Shown here piece after piece: positions 54,614-63,972 of a stretch of DNA of 64,000 bases. Each line of letters opens with the position of its first letter. Position 1 is the stretch's first letter. Position numbers and translations under genes: made by a program. Below the pieces are notes generated by a model. That model searched no databases, was not told where the DNA came from, and saw nothing but the letters and a program-made list of their open reading frames with translations. This stretch comes from Flavobacterium aciduliphilum (lineage in GTDB: Bacteria > Bacteroidota > Bacteroidia > Flavobacteriales > Flavobacteriaceae): contig NZ_QLSZ01000010.1 in NCBI RefSeq assembly GCF_003268855.1, positions 62,001-126,000 on the forward strand, read 5' to 3'.

Positions 54614-57312
54614 GCGTAACTGTTTTCTAATTTTGTTTTAGGAAGTGAAAATACAATACACGCACCCTCTTTGGTGGGTTCTGCCCAAATTTTCCCTTTA
54701 TGGTGCTCTATGATTTGCTTACAAATCGCTAACCCAAGTCCGCTTCCTACTGGCTTTTTTATGTTTTGATTGTTAGATTGATAAAACTTGTCAAAGATAG
54801 CATCAAAATCATTTGGATGAATCCCTTTTCCGTTATCTTTTACAAAAGTAGTGATAAAAGTATCGTCTTGAACAATTTTAATAGTTATAACACCCTGTTG
54901 TTCTGGACAAAATTTAATGGCATTAGATAGTAAATTGGTAATGACTTGAATCATACGATCTTCATCATAATACGCCATGACTTCTTCCTTATATTCCTTT
55001 TCTATTGTAATCGTTTTGTTTTTAATGAGTTGTACCAATGGCTCAATAGATTTTTCAATTGTTGCTACTAAATTGTAGTGCTCTGGGTGTATGGTTTGTT
55101 TTCCTGTTTCAAATTTTTCCAGATCAAGAATTTTGTCAATTAATCTATTGAGACGATCTGACTCAGAAATAATATTTTGTAGAAATTGTTTTTTAAGTTC
55201 TGATGGAATTTCTTCATCATCGTGCAAAATTTCGCTAGCAGCACGAATCGCGGTTATAGGGGTTCGTAGTTCGTGTGTCACCGTATCTAAAAACTCATCT
55301 TTTTGCTTGTCTTTTGAAATCAAAGCCGCATTGGCATTTTGTAGCTTTTCTGTTATTTCCTTAAGTTCGTTTGACGTTTCTGTTAATTTCTTATTCAAAA
55401 TGATGTTCTCTTTCGATTCTTCAAGAATTTTAAGAACTTCTGTAAGAGTCACTTTTTCTTCTTTTACAACACTAGAAATTAGAATTTTGGCCGAAGCGGT
55501 CCCAATATGACCTGTAAGCAAATTCTCAGAAAATTTAATCAAACGCGCATCAGCCAATTCCTGATTGCTGTCTACGTTGTACTTAGTATTAAAAATTGTC
55601 ATTGCACGACGAGTTCGATTTAGTCCAAGAAAACGAACAAGCACTTTTTCAATATCATTTCGATACGCTGTACCTTTCCATATAAACGCATTTTCATGAT
55701 TGGTGATGTACTTATCAATATCAACAAACATTTCGGCATAGTTTCGTTCTCTATAATTTCCTTTAAAACTTACAGAAACTGCAAAATAGGTTATGGTATT
55801 AAACAATAAACTCCAAAACAACGCATGAGGAACGGGTTGCAAATAATCCAACCCAAAAAGTTGGAAAGGTTTGAGTAGATGACACCCAAATAATCCCTTT
55901 GATATAAACGTATCACCACTATTAGTAAGTCCTGTAGCATAAGGTATTAATAAGGTGTAAATACAAAATATAAAGCCAATTAAAATTCCATAAACCGCTC
56001 CCAATCTCGAGCCTCTTCTCCAAAATAGCGCCCCAAAAAAAGCAGGTGCTAATTGTGAGATAATGACAAAAGCAACCAATCCTATCGACACTAAGCTGTA
56101 ATCTAATCCGAAATAGCGGTATATAAAGTAAGCCAAAATGATGAGTGAAAAGATGCTTATTTTACGCGTATTCAAGATTTTTCGGGAACTTATAGTTTGT
56201 TCATTTCCTTTTAAATTACCTATTAAATTGTAGGGTATTAAAATATTGTTTGTCAACATAGTAGATAGTCCGATAGAAGATACTACAATCATAGAAATTG
56301 CCGCTGAAAAACCTCCTAAAAAAACCAGAACTGTTAGAGTCGTATTGTTAAAAAACTGCGGAATCAATAACGAGTACACGTCTGAGTTTACCTTATGTCC
56401 TTGAAATAAGATATTACCACCCCAAGCGATGGGGTATACAAACAAATTGAAAAGTAACAAATACAATGGAAACAACCATACAGCTGTATTGATATGACTT
56501 TCTCTATTATTTTCAATGACCGATACTTGAAATTGTCTAGGCAATAAAAAGATGGCAAACATCGATAAGACGCACAATAAAAACCAATTAATAGCTTGAG
56601 GCAACCCTCCTATGGTATTTTTTTGTTGAAAGGATTTGAGTAAGGAGGCTTTGGTATAAATAGTATCAAATCCATCAAACACATAATACGTCACATACAC
56701 ACCAATTATAACAAAGAAAAGTAATTTAAGAATGCTTTCCATTGCTACGGCAGTGACGATTCCTTTGCGTTTTTCAGAAGCATCTGCATATCTAGTGCCA
56801 TAATAGGATGAAAATAGCGCTAAAGCAATGGCTACATACGTGGTTGTGTCAGCAAAAAGGAGTGAACTTATGGTTGTTTTGGTTACAATATGAAAGGTTT
56901 CTGAAATGGCTTTTAATTGTAGGGCGATATAGGGAATAATCCCAGTCAAACAAATTACGGTTACTATGGCACCTAAAAAACGACTGTTGCCATATCGCAA
57001 AGAAATGAAATCGGCAATACTTGAAATCTTATTTACTCTAGCAATCCGTATGATTTTTTTCAAAATGAGAATCCATACTGGAGCAATCATAACTGGACCA
57101 AGATAGATGGGAAGGTAATTCAAACCACTATCAGCAGCAACACCAATACTTCCATAATAGGTCCACGCCGTACAATATACCGCCATTGACAATGTATAAA
57201 TGTAGGGATTATTAGTCCATTTACTCGTTCCATTTTTCTCAGCCCAATGCGCAATGTAGAAGAGCATGGCCAAATAACAAGTGAGGATACAAAGTAAGGC
57301 TATACTATTCAT
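54610..57312 (-). CDS. CrbS/CbrA-like sensor histidine kinase with N-terminal sodium:solute symporter domain
   Basis: This 900-residue protein starts with an SLC5-type symporter domain of about 13 helices ('YTLSMAVYCTAWTYYGSIG', 'LRYGNSRFLGA', 'RQFQVSVIENN'), followed by a linker domain and a cytoplasmic kinase. HisKA has the phospho-His near residue 680 in 'VTHELRTPI'. The ATPase lobe has 'NLLSNAIKF', 'DNGKGI' and 'GSGLGLAICKQI'. Proteins of this architecture control acetate use (CrbS and acs) or C/N balance (CbrA). The neighbouring acs and prpE-like genes point to the acetate/propionate role. Whether the symporter domain transports or only senses cannot be seen. Confidence 0.9.
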   Translation of the reverse strand: MNSIALLCILTCYLAMLFYIAHWAEKNGTSKWTNNPYIYTLSMAVYCTAWTYYGSIGVAADSGLNYLPIYLGPVMIAPVWILILKKIIRIARVNKISSIADFISLRYGNSRFLGAIVTVICLTGIIPYIALQLKAISETFHIVTKTTISSLLFADTTTYVAIALALFSSYYGTRYADASEKRKGIVTAVAMESILKLLFFVIIGVYVTYYVFDGFDTIYTKASLLKSFQQKNTIGGLPQAINWFLLCVLSMFAIFLLPRQFQVSVIENNRESHINTAVWLFPLYLLLFNLFVYPIAWGGNILFQGHKVNSDVYSLLIPQFFNNTTLTVLVFLGGFSAAISMIVVSSIGLSTMLTNNILIPYNLIGNLKGNEQTISSRKILNTRKISIFSLIILAYFIYRYFGLDYSLVSIGLVAFVIISQLAPAFFGALFWRRGSRLGAVYGILIGFIFCIYTLLIPYATGLTNSGDTFISKGLFGCHLLKPFQLFGLDYLQPVPHALFWSLLFNTITYFAVSVSFKGNYRERNYAEMFVDIDKYITNHENAFIWKGTAYRNDIEKVLVRFLGLNRTRRAMTIFNTKYNVDSNQELADARLIKFSENLLTGHIGTASAKILISSVVKEEKVTLTEVLKILEESKENIILNKKLTETSNELKEITEKLQNANAALISKDKQKDEFLDTVTHELRTPITAIRAASEILHDDEEIPSELKKQFLQNIISESDRLNRLIDKILDLEKFETGKQTIHPEHYNLVATIEKSIEPLVQLIKNKTITIEKEYKEEVMAYYDEDRMIQVITNLLSNAIKFCPEQQGVITIKIVQDDTFITTFVKDNGKGIHPNDFDAIFDKFYQSNNQNIKKPVGSGLGLAICKQIIEHHKGKIWAEPTKEGACIVFSLPKTKLENSYA

Positions 57313-57499
57313 GATACCGTTTTACAATAAGAAAAGAAGCCAAGATTGAAAATACCCACAACGAAAAAATGTAGATATACATCACAGGAAAACCAAAAAG
57401 ATTTTTGGAAGTATCAAAAAGCAATAAAATAGGTAAATTTAATCCTATGAGTAAAATCAGGGATACAATAATAAATTTCTGCTGATGTCGTCTTTTCAT
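57305..57499 (-). CDS. Small two-helix membrane protein coupled to the CrbS-like kinase
   Basis: The protein has 64 residues with two transmembrane helices (about 10-30 and 36-58) and basic ends. It overlaps the kinase start by eight bases. Small two-helix proteins (DUF485, DUF3311 and DUF4212 types) often accompany SSS transporters as partner subunits, so it may be the accessory subunit of the kinase's symporter domain. I cannot assign it to a named family with confidence. Confidence 0.65.
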   Translation of the reverse strand: MKRRHQQKFIIVSLILLIGLNLPILLLFDTSKNLFGFPVMYIYIFSLWVFSILASFLIVKRYHE

Positions 57500-57582
57500 T
57501 GCTTATTCAATTGAAATGAAACAAATATATTAAAAACTTAATCAATCATAAATTTATTATGAAATATATGTAACTCTTACGT

Positions 57583-57623
57583 AAAAATCCCATTGTCTAT
57601 GTAATGCTAACAATGGGATTTTT
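57583..57623 (-). terminator. Terminator of the RND efflux operon
   Basis: A perfect 14-bp stem (57583-57596 with 57610-57623) has a 13-base loop and T-rich sequence on the minus side, 22 bases after the DUF2892 stop. Confidence 0.9.
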
Positions 57624-57644
57624 GGGAAAAATCTAAAATCTTTA

Positions 57645-57830
57645 TTAATCTTTTACACCTAATCTGGTTAAAATATCTTCCATAAGACACCATTTGGTAA
57701 CGGAAGATTGGAGTAAATTAACTCCTACAAATGCAGTAAACCAAAGCCAGTTTTGATTTACATAAATAGAAAGTACTACACTGATTAGCACAAAACTTCC
57801 TGCTATAGCTCTGATGATTCTGTTTTTCAT
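57645..57830 (-). CDS. DUF2892 small inner-membrane protein (YgaP C-terminal-like)
   Basis: The 61-residue protein has two hydrophobic helices, 'IIRAIAGSFVLISVVLSI' and 'WLWFTAFVGVNLLQSSV', followed by 'CLMEDILTRLGV'. This is the DUF2892 pattern, found as the membrane part of rhodanese YgaP and as a stand-alone protein near efflux systems. The role is unknown. It starts one base after the PII-like gene and closes the RND operon. Confidence 0.82.
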   Translation of the reverse strand: MKNRIIRAIAGSFVLISVVLSIYVNQNWLWFTAFVGVNLLQSSVTKWCLMEDILTRLGVKD

Positions 57831-57831
57831 A

Positions 57832-58137
57832 TTAATTTGATTTTTCGATGTTTAACACAGCCGAATGGATATGTGATGCTGTTTCTTGTTTGTTATTAAA
57901 GGCTTCTATTTCATGGCATACTGTATCTACATTTTCTTTTTCTACAAAAGCATAAAACATTATAGATTCGTTTTCATACATTTCAGTGCCAAACCAGTTA
58001 GTTCCTATAGCCTCCTCTGAGGTATTGCGATACCCCGTTACTTCTTTATAAGAATAGGTTTTGACTTGAGCTTTTTTAAGAATTTGTTTAATTTCTTTTC
58101 CAAATTCAGCAACTGCAGTGATTAATAATAGTTTCAT
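57832..58137 (-). CDS. PII-like (ferredoxin-fold) small protein in an RND operon
   Basis: The 101-residue protein has a beta-alpha-beta-beta-alpha-beta pattern: it begins 'MKLLLITAVAEFGKEIKQIL', has a middle loop 'TGYRNTSEEAI', and ends 'HSAVLNIEK'. This resembles PII/CutA and DUF3240-type proteins often encoded beside heavy-metal or drug RND pumps. No signal peptide is present, so it is probably cytoplasmic and could be a regulator or metal sensor. It lies five bases after the pump gene and one base before the DUF2892 gene. Confidence 0.6.
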   Translation of the reverse strand: MKLLLITAVAEFGKEIKQILKKAQVKTYSYKEVTGYRNTSEEAIGTNWFGTEMYENESIMFYAFVEKENVDTVCHEIEAFNNKQETASHIHSAVLNIEKSN

Positions 58138-58142
58138 TTTTT

Positions 58143-61100
58143 TTAGGATTTAATATCTTGGTCAAGGGTTTTGGTTGAATTTGTTTTTTGGGTTTCCCAT
58201 TTTTTTCTTTCTGTGATGTAATAAATAATAGGCACTACCAATAAAGTTAACAAGGTCGAAACAATAGCTCCAAATACTAAAGAGATTGCTAATCCTTGAA
58301 AAATAGGGTCAAACAAAATGATGGAAGCCCCAATAACAACAGCACCAGTAGTCAGTAAAATTGGTGTTGTTCGCACAGCCCCCGCTTCAATAATAGCTTG
58401 TTTTAATGGAATTCCTTCGTGTAATCGGATTTCAATAAAATCGATAAGCAAGACGGAATTTCGCACCATAACACCTGCTAGAGCAATCATTCCGATAAAT
58501 GAAGTAGCAGTAAAGAACGCACCTAACAACCAGTGACCAAGCACAATCCCCACTAATGAAAGTGGAATGGCCATCATCATTACCATAGGTGTTTTAAAGT
58601 TTTGGAACCAACCTACAATGAGCATATAAATAATTACTATAACCACCATAAATGCTACGCCTAAATCACGGAAAACTTCTAACGTAATTTGCCATTCGCC
58701 ATCCCATTTTACTGTATAATCACTTTCATCGGCTGGTTGTTCCATGTACAATTCATTTACTTTATACCCTTTAGGCAAGGTCATTTTTTGCAGTTTTTCG
58801 TTCATTCCCAAAATGGCATATACAGGACTTTCTAATGCTCCCGCCATATCGGCAGTAACATAAACCACGCGTTTTTGATCTTTTCGATAAATGGTTTTCT
58901 GTAAAGTGTCTTGTACGACTTGAACCAAATCACTTACGGGGATTACATTACCACGGTTTCCTTTAATTTTAAGGTTTTCAATATCTTGTAATGAGGTTTT
59001 TTCTTTATCATCTAAAGCCAGCACGATACCAACAGTATCATTTGAGTGCTCATCATATAAATTAGATACAGGATATTCTTTTAACAAATAGGTTAAATTC
59101 CCAACAACCTGCTGGGGAGCAATTCCGTTGAGCATTGCTTTTTCTTTGTCAACAACCAATTTGTATTCAGTTTGGTTATCTTCAGTCATCCAGTCAATAT
59201 CAACAATATCAGATGTTTTTTCTAAAATACCTTTTACCTGATTGGCAACTTTAATTTGCTCTTTATAGTTTGGTCCATAAATTTCAGCCACTAAGGTAGA
59301 AAGTACAGGGGGGCCTGGTGGCACTTCAATAATTTTGATGTTAGCACCATATTTTTTGGCTATTTGTTGTACTTTAGGACGTACCGTTTTGGCTATATCA
59401 TGACTTTGTAGTTTACGATCTTCTTTGTGTAATAAATTCACTTGAATATCAGCCATATTGCTACCACCACGCATATCATAATGGCGTACCAATCCGTTAA
59501 AGGTAATTGGTGCTGATGTACCCACATAGTTTTGATAACTTACTACTTCTGGCACGATTGCTAGGTATTGTGCAACTTCTTTAGTTACAGCAGCGGTGCG
59601 TTCTAGTGTGGTTCCTTCTGGCATATCTATGACCACTTGGAATTCGTTTTTGTTATCGAAAGGCAGCATTTTTACCAAAACCGATTTTGTAAAAAACATA
59701 ACTACCGAACCTACTAAAAGCAAAACGGTAACCCCAACTAACAAGCGACGTTTTTTACTGCTATCTAGTAATGGGCGTTCGAGTTTGTTGTATATTTTAT
59801 AAATCCATGAAGTTTCAAGACCTTGTTCGGCTTTATGCTCTTGACTTTCTCTTTCTTGCAACAAATGATAGCCTAAATAAGGAGTTACGGTTAAAGCAAC
59901 AAACAATGAAAGTAACATGGCAATCGAAGCTCCAATTGGCATTGGACTCATATAAGGCCCCATCATTCCTGAAACAAAGGCCATAGGAAGTATGGCTGCA
60001 ATCACTGTGAATGTGGCCAAAATTGTAGGGTTTCCAACTTCATTAATGGCATAAATGGCCGCTTGTTTGAATGGCAATCGCTTCATTTTGAAATGTCGGT
60101 GCATGTTTTCGGCAATAATGATACTGTCGTCCACCACAATCCCAACAACAAAAACTAAAGCAAAAAGCGTAATTCTATTTAAAGTATAACCCAATAAATA
60201 ATATGCAAATAATGTTAACGCAAAAGTTAAAGGCACTGAAAAGAAAACGACTAATCCGCCACGCCAGCCCATAGCAAGGATTACTAAAAGTGTCACGGCA
60301 ATAATAGCAATCCCCAAATGCATTAACAACTCCCCTACTTTATCTGAAGCGGTTTCGCCATAATTACGAGTAACTTCAACATGAACATCATTTGTGATTA
60401 GCGTTTTCTTTAATGTGGCTACTTTATCCAAAATCTTTTCCGAAATTTTCATGGCATCGGCACCTTTTACTTTCCCTACAGAAATGGTTACAGCAGGATA
60501 TTCAGTATTGTTTTTCACAAAATTTTCGTTGGCTTTTCCATATCCAAAAGACACATAACTTCGTGGAGTTGATGGACCATCCTCTACCTGAGCCACTTGT
60601 TTTAAATAGACAGGCATATTGGCATTAACCCCCACAACTAAATTTTCAATATCTTCTGAAGACGTTAAAAATTGTCCCGTAGTTACTAAGTATTCTTGAT
60701 CATTTTTCACAAAACTACCTGATTGAGAGCTACCATTGTTCGCTTGAATCATTTGCATTATACCCAAAGCATCTACGCCGTTTTCGGCCATTTTATCTTT
60801 GTCTAAAACTACTTTTACCTCGCGATTGCGTCCGCCAATTTCTTTAGTGATCGCTACATCTTTAATTTTTTCAATTTCTGAGGTTACTTCTTCGGCAACC
60901 TGACGAATTTCAAAATCATTCATTGTGTTGCTCCAAAGCGTCAATCCTAACATAGGAACATCATCAATAGAGCGGGTTTTGACCATAGGCTTGTACACCC
61001 CTTGTGGGAACATATTTTCGTGTTTAGCCAATTCGTCGTATAATTTCACATACGAGCGTTCTACATCTTGTCCTACATAAAATTGTACAATCAACATAGC

Positions 61101-61379
61101 TTGACCGTTCATGGCCATACTATGTACGTGTTCTACTCCTTTTATATTGGAAAGAATTTTTTCTAGGGGTTTAACCACACGACTTTCTACTTCGCTTGGG
61201 CTTGCTCCTGGATAGCCAACCATCACGTCGGCCATAGGAACGTTAATTTGTGGTTCCTCCTCTCTAGGAATTAAGAATGAACTGTATACGCCTATTATCA
61301 TCAATCCTACCATTAACAAAATGGTTAGTTTAGAATTGATGAAAAAATGAGCTATTTTACCTGATATACCTTCTTGCAT
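58143..61379 (-). CDS. RND efflux transporter permease subunit (HAE1/AcrB type)
   Basis: The inner-membrane pump of a tripartite efflux complex. The protein has 1,078 residues with about 12 transmembrane helices and two large periplasmic loops. The helix-4 proton-relay pair is intact in 'GIVVDDSIIIAEN', which is the drug-pump (HAE) form rather than the metal-pump (CusA) form. Other markers are 'YPGASPSEVESRVVKPLE' and 'LAGVMVRNSVLLIDFIE'. The adaptor and TolC genes are upstream on the same strand; the small PII-like and DUF2892 genes follow. The substrate is unknown. Confidence 0.92.
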   Translation of the reverse strand: MQEGISGKIAHFFINSKLTILLMVGLMIIGVYSSFLIPREEEPQINVPMADVMVGYPGASPSEVESRVVKPLEKILSNIKGVEHVHSMAMNGQAMLIVQFYVGQDVERSYVKLYDELAKHENMFPQGVYKPMVKTRSIDDVPMLGLTLWSNTMNDFEIRQVAEEVTSEIEKIKDVAITKEIGGRNREVKVVLDKDKMAENGVDALGIMQMIQANNGSSQSGSFVKNDQEYLVTTGQFLTSSEDIENLVVGVNANMPVYLKQVAQVEDGPSTPRSYVSFGYGKANENFVKNNTEYPAVTISVGKVKGADAMKISEKILDKVATLKKTLITNDVHVEVTRNYGETASDKVGELLMHLGIAIIAVTLLVILAMGWRGGLVVFFSVPLTFALTLFAYYLLGYTLNRITLFALVFVVGIVVDDSIIIAENMHRHFKMKRLPFKQAAIYAINEVGNPTILATFTVIAAILPMAFVSGMMGPYMSPMPIGASIAMLLSLFVALTVTPYLGYHLLQERESQEHKAEQGLETSWIYKIYNKLERPLLDSSKKRRLLVGVTVLLLVGSVVMFFTKSVLVKMLPFDNKNEFQVVIDMPEGTTLERTAAVTKEVAQYLAIVPEVVSYQNYVGTSAPITFNGLVRHYDMRGGSNMADIQVNLLHKEDRKLQSHDIAKTVRPKVQQIAKKYGANIKIIEVPPGPPVLSTLVAEIYGPNYKEQIKVANQVKGILEKTSDIVDIDWMTEDNQTEYKLVVDKEKAMLNGIAPQQVVGNLTYLLKEYPVSNLYDEHSNDTVGIVLALDDKEKTSLQDIENLKIKGNRGNVIPVSDLVQVVQDTLQKTIYRKDQKRVVYVTADMAGALESPVYAILGMNEKLQKMTLPKGYKVNELYMEQPADESDYTVKWDGEWQITLEVFRDLGVAFMVVIVIIYMLIVGWFQNFKTPMVMMMAIPLSLVGIVLGHWLLGAFFTATSFIGMIALAGVMVRNSVLLIDFIEIRLHEGIPLKQAIIEAGAVRTTPILLTTGAVVIGASIILFDPIFQGLAISLVFGAIVSTLLTLLVVPIIYYITERKKWETQKTNSTKTLDQDIKS

Positions 61380-61444
61380 GATTTTTTGTTTAAAGTTTTA
61401 AGGCTTAGATAGATGAACTTCTATACTAAAAAAGACTTTTATAA

Positions 61445-62533
61445 TTACTGAATACTAACTTTTGCGCCATTATATAATTTTCCTTCAGCAGAAATAATAT
61501 ATTGCTCATTAGCCGAAAGACCTGATAAGACTTCTACCTGATTGCCTATAGTTTTTCCAATTCGAATCCAACGTAAAATAGCAATATTATTCGTTCCAAC
61601 TGTGTATATTCCAATTAATTGTCCTTGTTCAACTAAAGCGTTTTTTGGAACTAAAACAATATCTGATATTGGTGTAGCAACTGCTTTTGATTGCCTTGCA
61701 ACAGGAAATTGTACATTAGCAAACATTCCTGAAAGTACATCTTTTCCTGCATTTATTAAGTTTATTTTTACCAAATATTGTCCGCCTGTATTTTTAGCAG
61801 AACCACTCACTTCAATCACTTTTCCCGCTATTTCTTGATGCGTTGATTTTACTAACACTTTTACATTCATCCCATTTTTGATTGCCGTAATATCACTTTC
61901 TGATACCATCGCTGTTACTTGTAAATGGGAAGCCCCTTCAACACTCACTAAAGGCATTCCGGGATTAGCCATATCGCCTTCTTTAACAAAAGTATTGGTG
62001 ATTTCTCCAGCAAAAGGCGCTGTGATATTAGCATAAGAAAACTGAGCCATTACTTCATTTCGCATTTGTTTAGCAGCTTCTAATCCAGCTTTTGCCATTT
62101 CGTAGCGAGAGGTCATATCGTCTAATTCTTTTTGTGACGCACTTTGCTGATTGAACAAGGCAGTAAATCGCTCGTAATCTTTTTTAGCATTAGTATAAGC
62201 TGCAGAGGCTTGTAGAATAGCAGCTTCTACCTGTGCTTTTTTTGCTTGCAAATCGGTGTTATTAATACTTACCAGTAGTTGTCCAGCACTTACTTTTTGC
62301 CCTACTTTCACATATATTTTTGTTACATACCCCATCATTCGGGTAGAGACATTGGCACTGTTTTCGGACTCAATTTTTCCGCTCGCACTTACTGTTGTAC
62401 CATTATTATTGTTTATACTACCGCTAACTTTTACTGCAATGGCAGATTCATTAGCGATTGTTTCTTTTTTTTCCTTTCCGCATGAAATGAATAAGAAACC
62501 TGAAAGCGTTAGGATTGTTATCGTTTTTTTCAT
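61445..62533 (-). CDS. RND efflux periplasmic adaptor lipoprotein
   Basis: The 362-residue membrane-fusion protein has a lipoprotein signal ending 'FLFISCGK'. A lipoyl half-motif ('GYVTKIYVKVGQKVSAGQLL') is followed by a coiled-coil hairpin (about 95-160), a second lipoyl half ('APFAGEITNTFVKEGD') and beta-barrel and membrane-proximal domains. It lies between the TolC gene (49 bases) and the pump (65 bases), and links the inner and outer membrane components. Confidence 0.92.
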   Translation of the reverse strand: MKKTITILTLSGFLFISCGKEKKETIANESAIAVKVSGSINNNNGTTVSASGKIESENSANVSTRMMGYVTKIYVKVGQKVSAGQLLVSINNTDLQAKKAQVEAAILQASAAYTNAKKDYERFTALFNQQSASQKELDDMTSRYEMAKAGLEAAKQMRNEVMAQFSYANITAPFAGEITNTFVKEGDMANPGMPLVSVEGASHLQVTAMVSESDITAIKNGMNVKVLVKSTHQEIAGKVIEVSGSAKNTGGQYLVKINLINAGKDVLSGMFANVQFPVARQSKAVATPISDIVLVPKNALVEQGQLIGIYTVGTNNIAILRWIRIGKTIGNQVEVLSGLSANEQYIISAEGKLYNGAKVSIQ

Positions 62534-62582
62534 TGTAAAATCTTTTTATTGTCTTTGTTCTATTTTCTATTAATCTGTTCTC

Positions 62583-63899
62583 TTACTTGGTTAAAAATTG
62601 TAAATATTGTTTGGTAAAATTGTATTCAAAAACCGATTGTAAATGCTCTAATTCTTTTTGAATCATTTGGGTTTCTGATTGCAATAAATCGGTGGTTTTT
62701 TCTAACCCTTGTGCAAAACGATTTTGTCTAATTCGGCAGGCTTCTTGAGATTGTTCGAAAGCAAGTTGTGATAAACCGACTTTGTTTTCAGCATCTTTCA
62801 GTTGACGATTGGTTTTGTTGAGTTCTAACTGACTTTGCTTTTTATATAGGTCCGTTTCAGCCTCTGCTTTTTGATAATCGGCTTTGGTTTTTTCAAATTT
62901 TCCAATCGATTTGTAGCCATCAAACACATTCCAAGATAATTGTGCACCAATAAGATAGCCTCTTGCAGTTGTTCCTAAAAAATTTCTATCGTACCATTCG
63001 TAACTTCCAAAAGCATTTAGGCGCGGTAAGAAATTCATTTTACTTGACAAAAACATTTTTTTATAAGCTTCAGTAGATTTATCCATTGCCTGGATGTCTT
63101 TTCGATTCTCCGTAAACTTAGGATTTATTGGTTCGATAATAATTGTGTTATCTAAAGCTTCGGCTGGCTTATAGATTTTATCAGAAGCGTCTTCATTGAG
63201 TAAAAAAGCTAAATAATCAGAGGCATTTTGAGTGTTACTTTTAGCCAATTGCAACTGATTGGTAATTTCATTCACACGTACTTGCACATTCAGCAAATCG
63301 GTTTTTTGTAACAATCCTTGTTTGAAATAGTTTTCGACTAGTTTTAAGTTGGCTTTACCAGTAGCATTGGCTTTTTCTAAAACTTTCACCGCTTTATAGG
63401 CTAATTGTAACTGCATATAAGCTTTAGATACTTCAAGTTCTAGGTATTCCTTAGTACGTTCGCTTTGCAACTGATAGGCAATCATTTTAGATTTTGCCGC
63501 TTGTCTACCATATATCCCGTCTATGTTGAGCAAGGGTTGTTGCACTTCAATTTTGGTTGCAAAGTTTTGCGTTCTAGTAGGATTGTTTAGCAGGCTTGGA
63601 TCAAAATCCATAGGTGATACTATAGCCTGATTCAGTTTAGAGCCAAAAGCCATAAGAGGATTCGTGGTAATCATTCCAGTATGCGACACATTAATGTTAG
63701 GCAAAAAAAGTGCATTAGATTGACGATAATCTGCTTGTGCTGATTGAAAGCTTTTTTCGCTAATTTTAAGTTGTAGGTTTTTATCAGAAAGTTTTTGGAT
63801 TAATTCGCTTTTAGAAATAGACAAGGTATCTTGACCAAAGGAAATACTGGATACTAGTGCAATTAGTGTGAGTGTTGCTATTATTTTTATGTTCTTCAT
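62583..63899 (-). CDS. TolC-family outer-membrane efflux protein
   Basis: The 438-residue protein has a signal peptide ('LIALVSSISFGQ') and two repeats of the OEP fold with long coiled helices ('LELEVSKAYMQLQLAYKAVKVLEKA' type segments; key ends 'EVSKAYMQ' and 'LQSETQMIQKELEHL'). It is the channel of the RND tripartite pump. It is the first gene of the operon. Confidence 0.92.
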   Translation of the reverse strand: MKNIKIIATLTLIALVSSISFGQDTLSISKSELIQKLSDKNLQLKISEKSFQSAQADYRQSNALFLPNINVSHTGMITTNPLMAFGSKLNQAIVSPMDFDPSLLNNPTRTQNFATKIEVQQPLLNIDGIYGRQAAKSKMIAYQLQSERTKEYLELEVSKAYMQLQLAYKAVKVLEKANATGKANLKLVENYFKQGLLQKTDLLNVQVRVNEITNQLQLAKSNTQNASDYLAFLLNEDASDKIYKPAEALDNTIIIEPINPKFTENRKDIQAMDKSTEAYKKMFLSSKMNFLPRLNAFGSYEWYDRNFLGTTARGYLIGAQLSWNVFDGYKSIGKFEKTKADYQKAEAETDLYKKQSQLELNKTNRQLKDAENKVGLSQLAFEQSQEACRIRQNRFAQGLEKTTDLLQSETQMIQKELEHLQSVFEYNFTKQYLQFLTK

Positions 63900-63923
63900 A
63901 ATTCTTTATTGTGATTTATGAGG

Positions 63924-63972
63924 CAAAATTAAGAGGCTAAAAAAAGCCTTACAGTTACAAATGTTACAAACC
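63924..63972 (-). promoter_or_regulatory. Promoter and possible operator of the RND operon
   Basis: On the minus strand TAATTTTG (63924-63931) matches the -7 consensus 25 bases before the TolC start. Just upstream is AGGCT-A6-AGCCT (63934-63949), an inverted repeat, and then tandem GTTACAAA copies (63954-63961 and 63963-63970). These lie where a repressor or activator would act. Confidence 0.45.

Noticed and set aside
55091-55510. 139-codon antisense ORF within the histidine kinase
   Set aside because: Low-complexity Ser/Phe composition mirrors the Lys/Glu-rich coiled coil on the coding strand; no start signal is visible.
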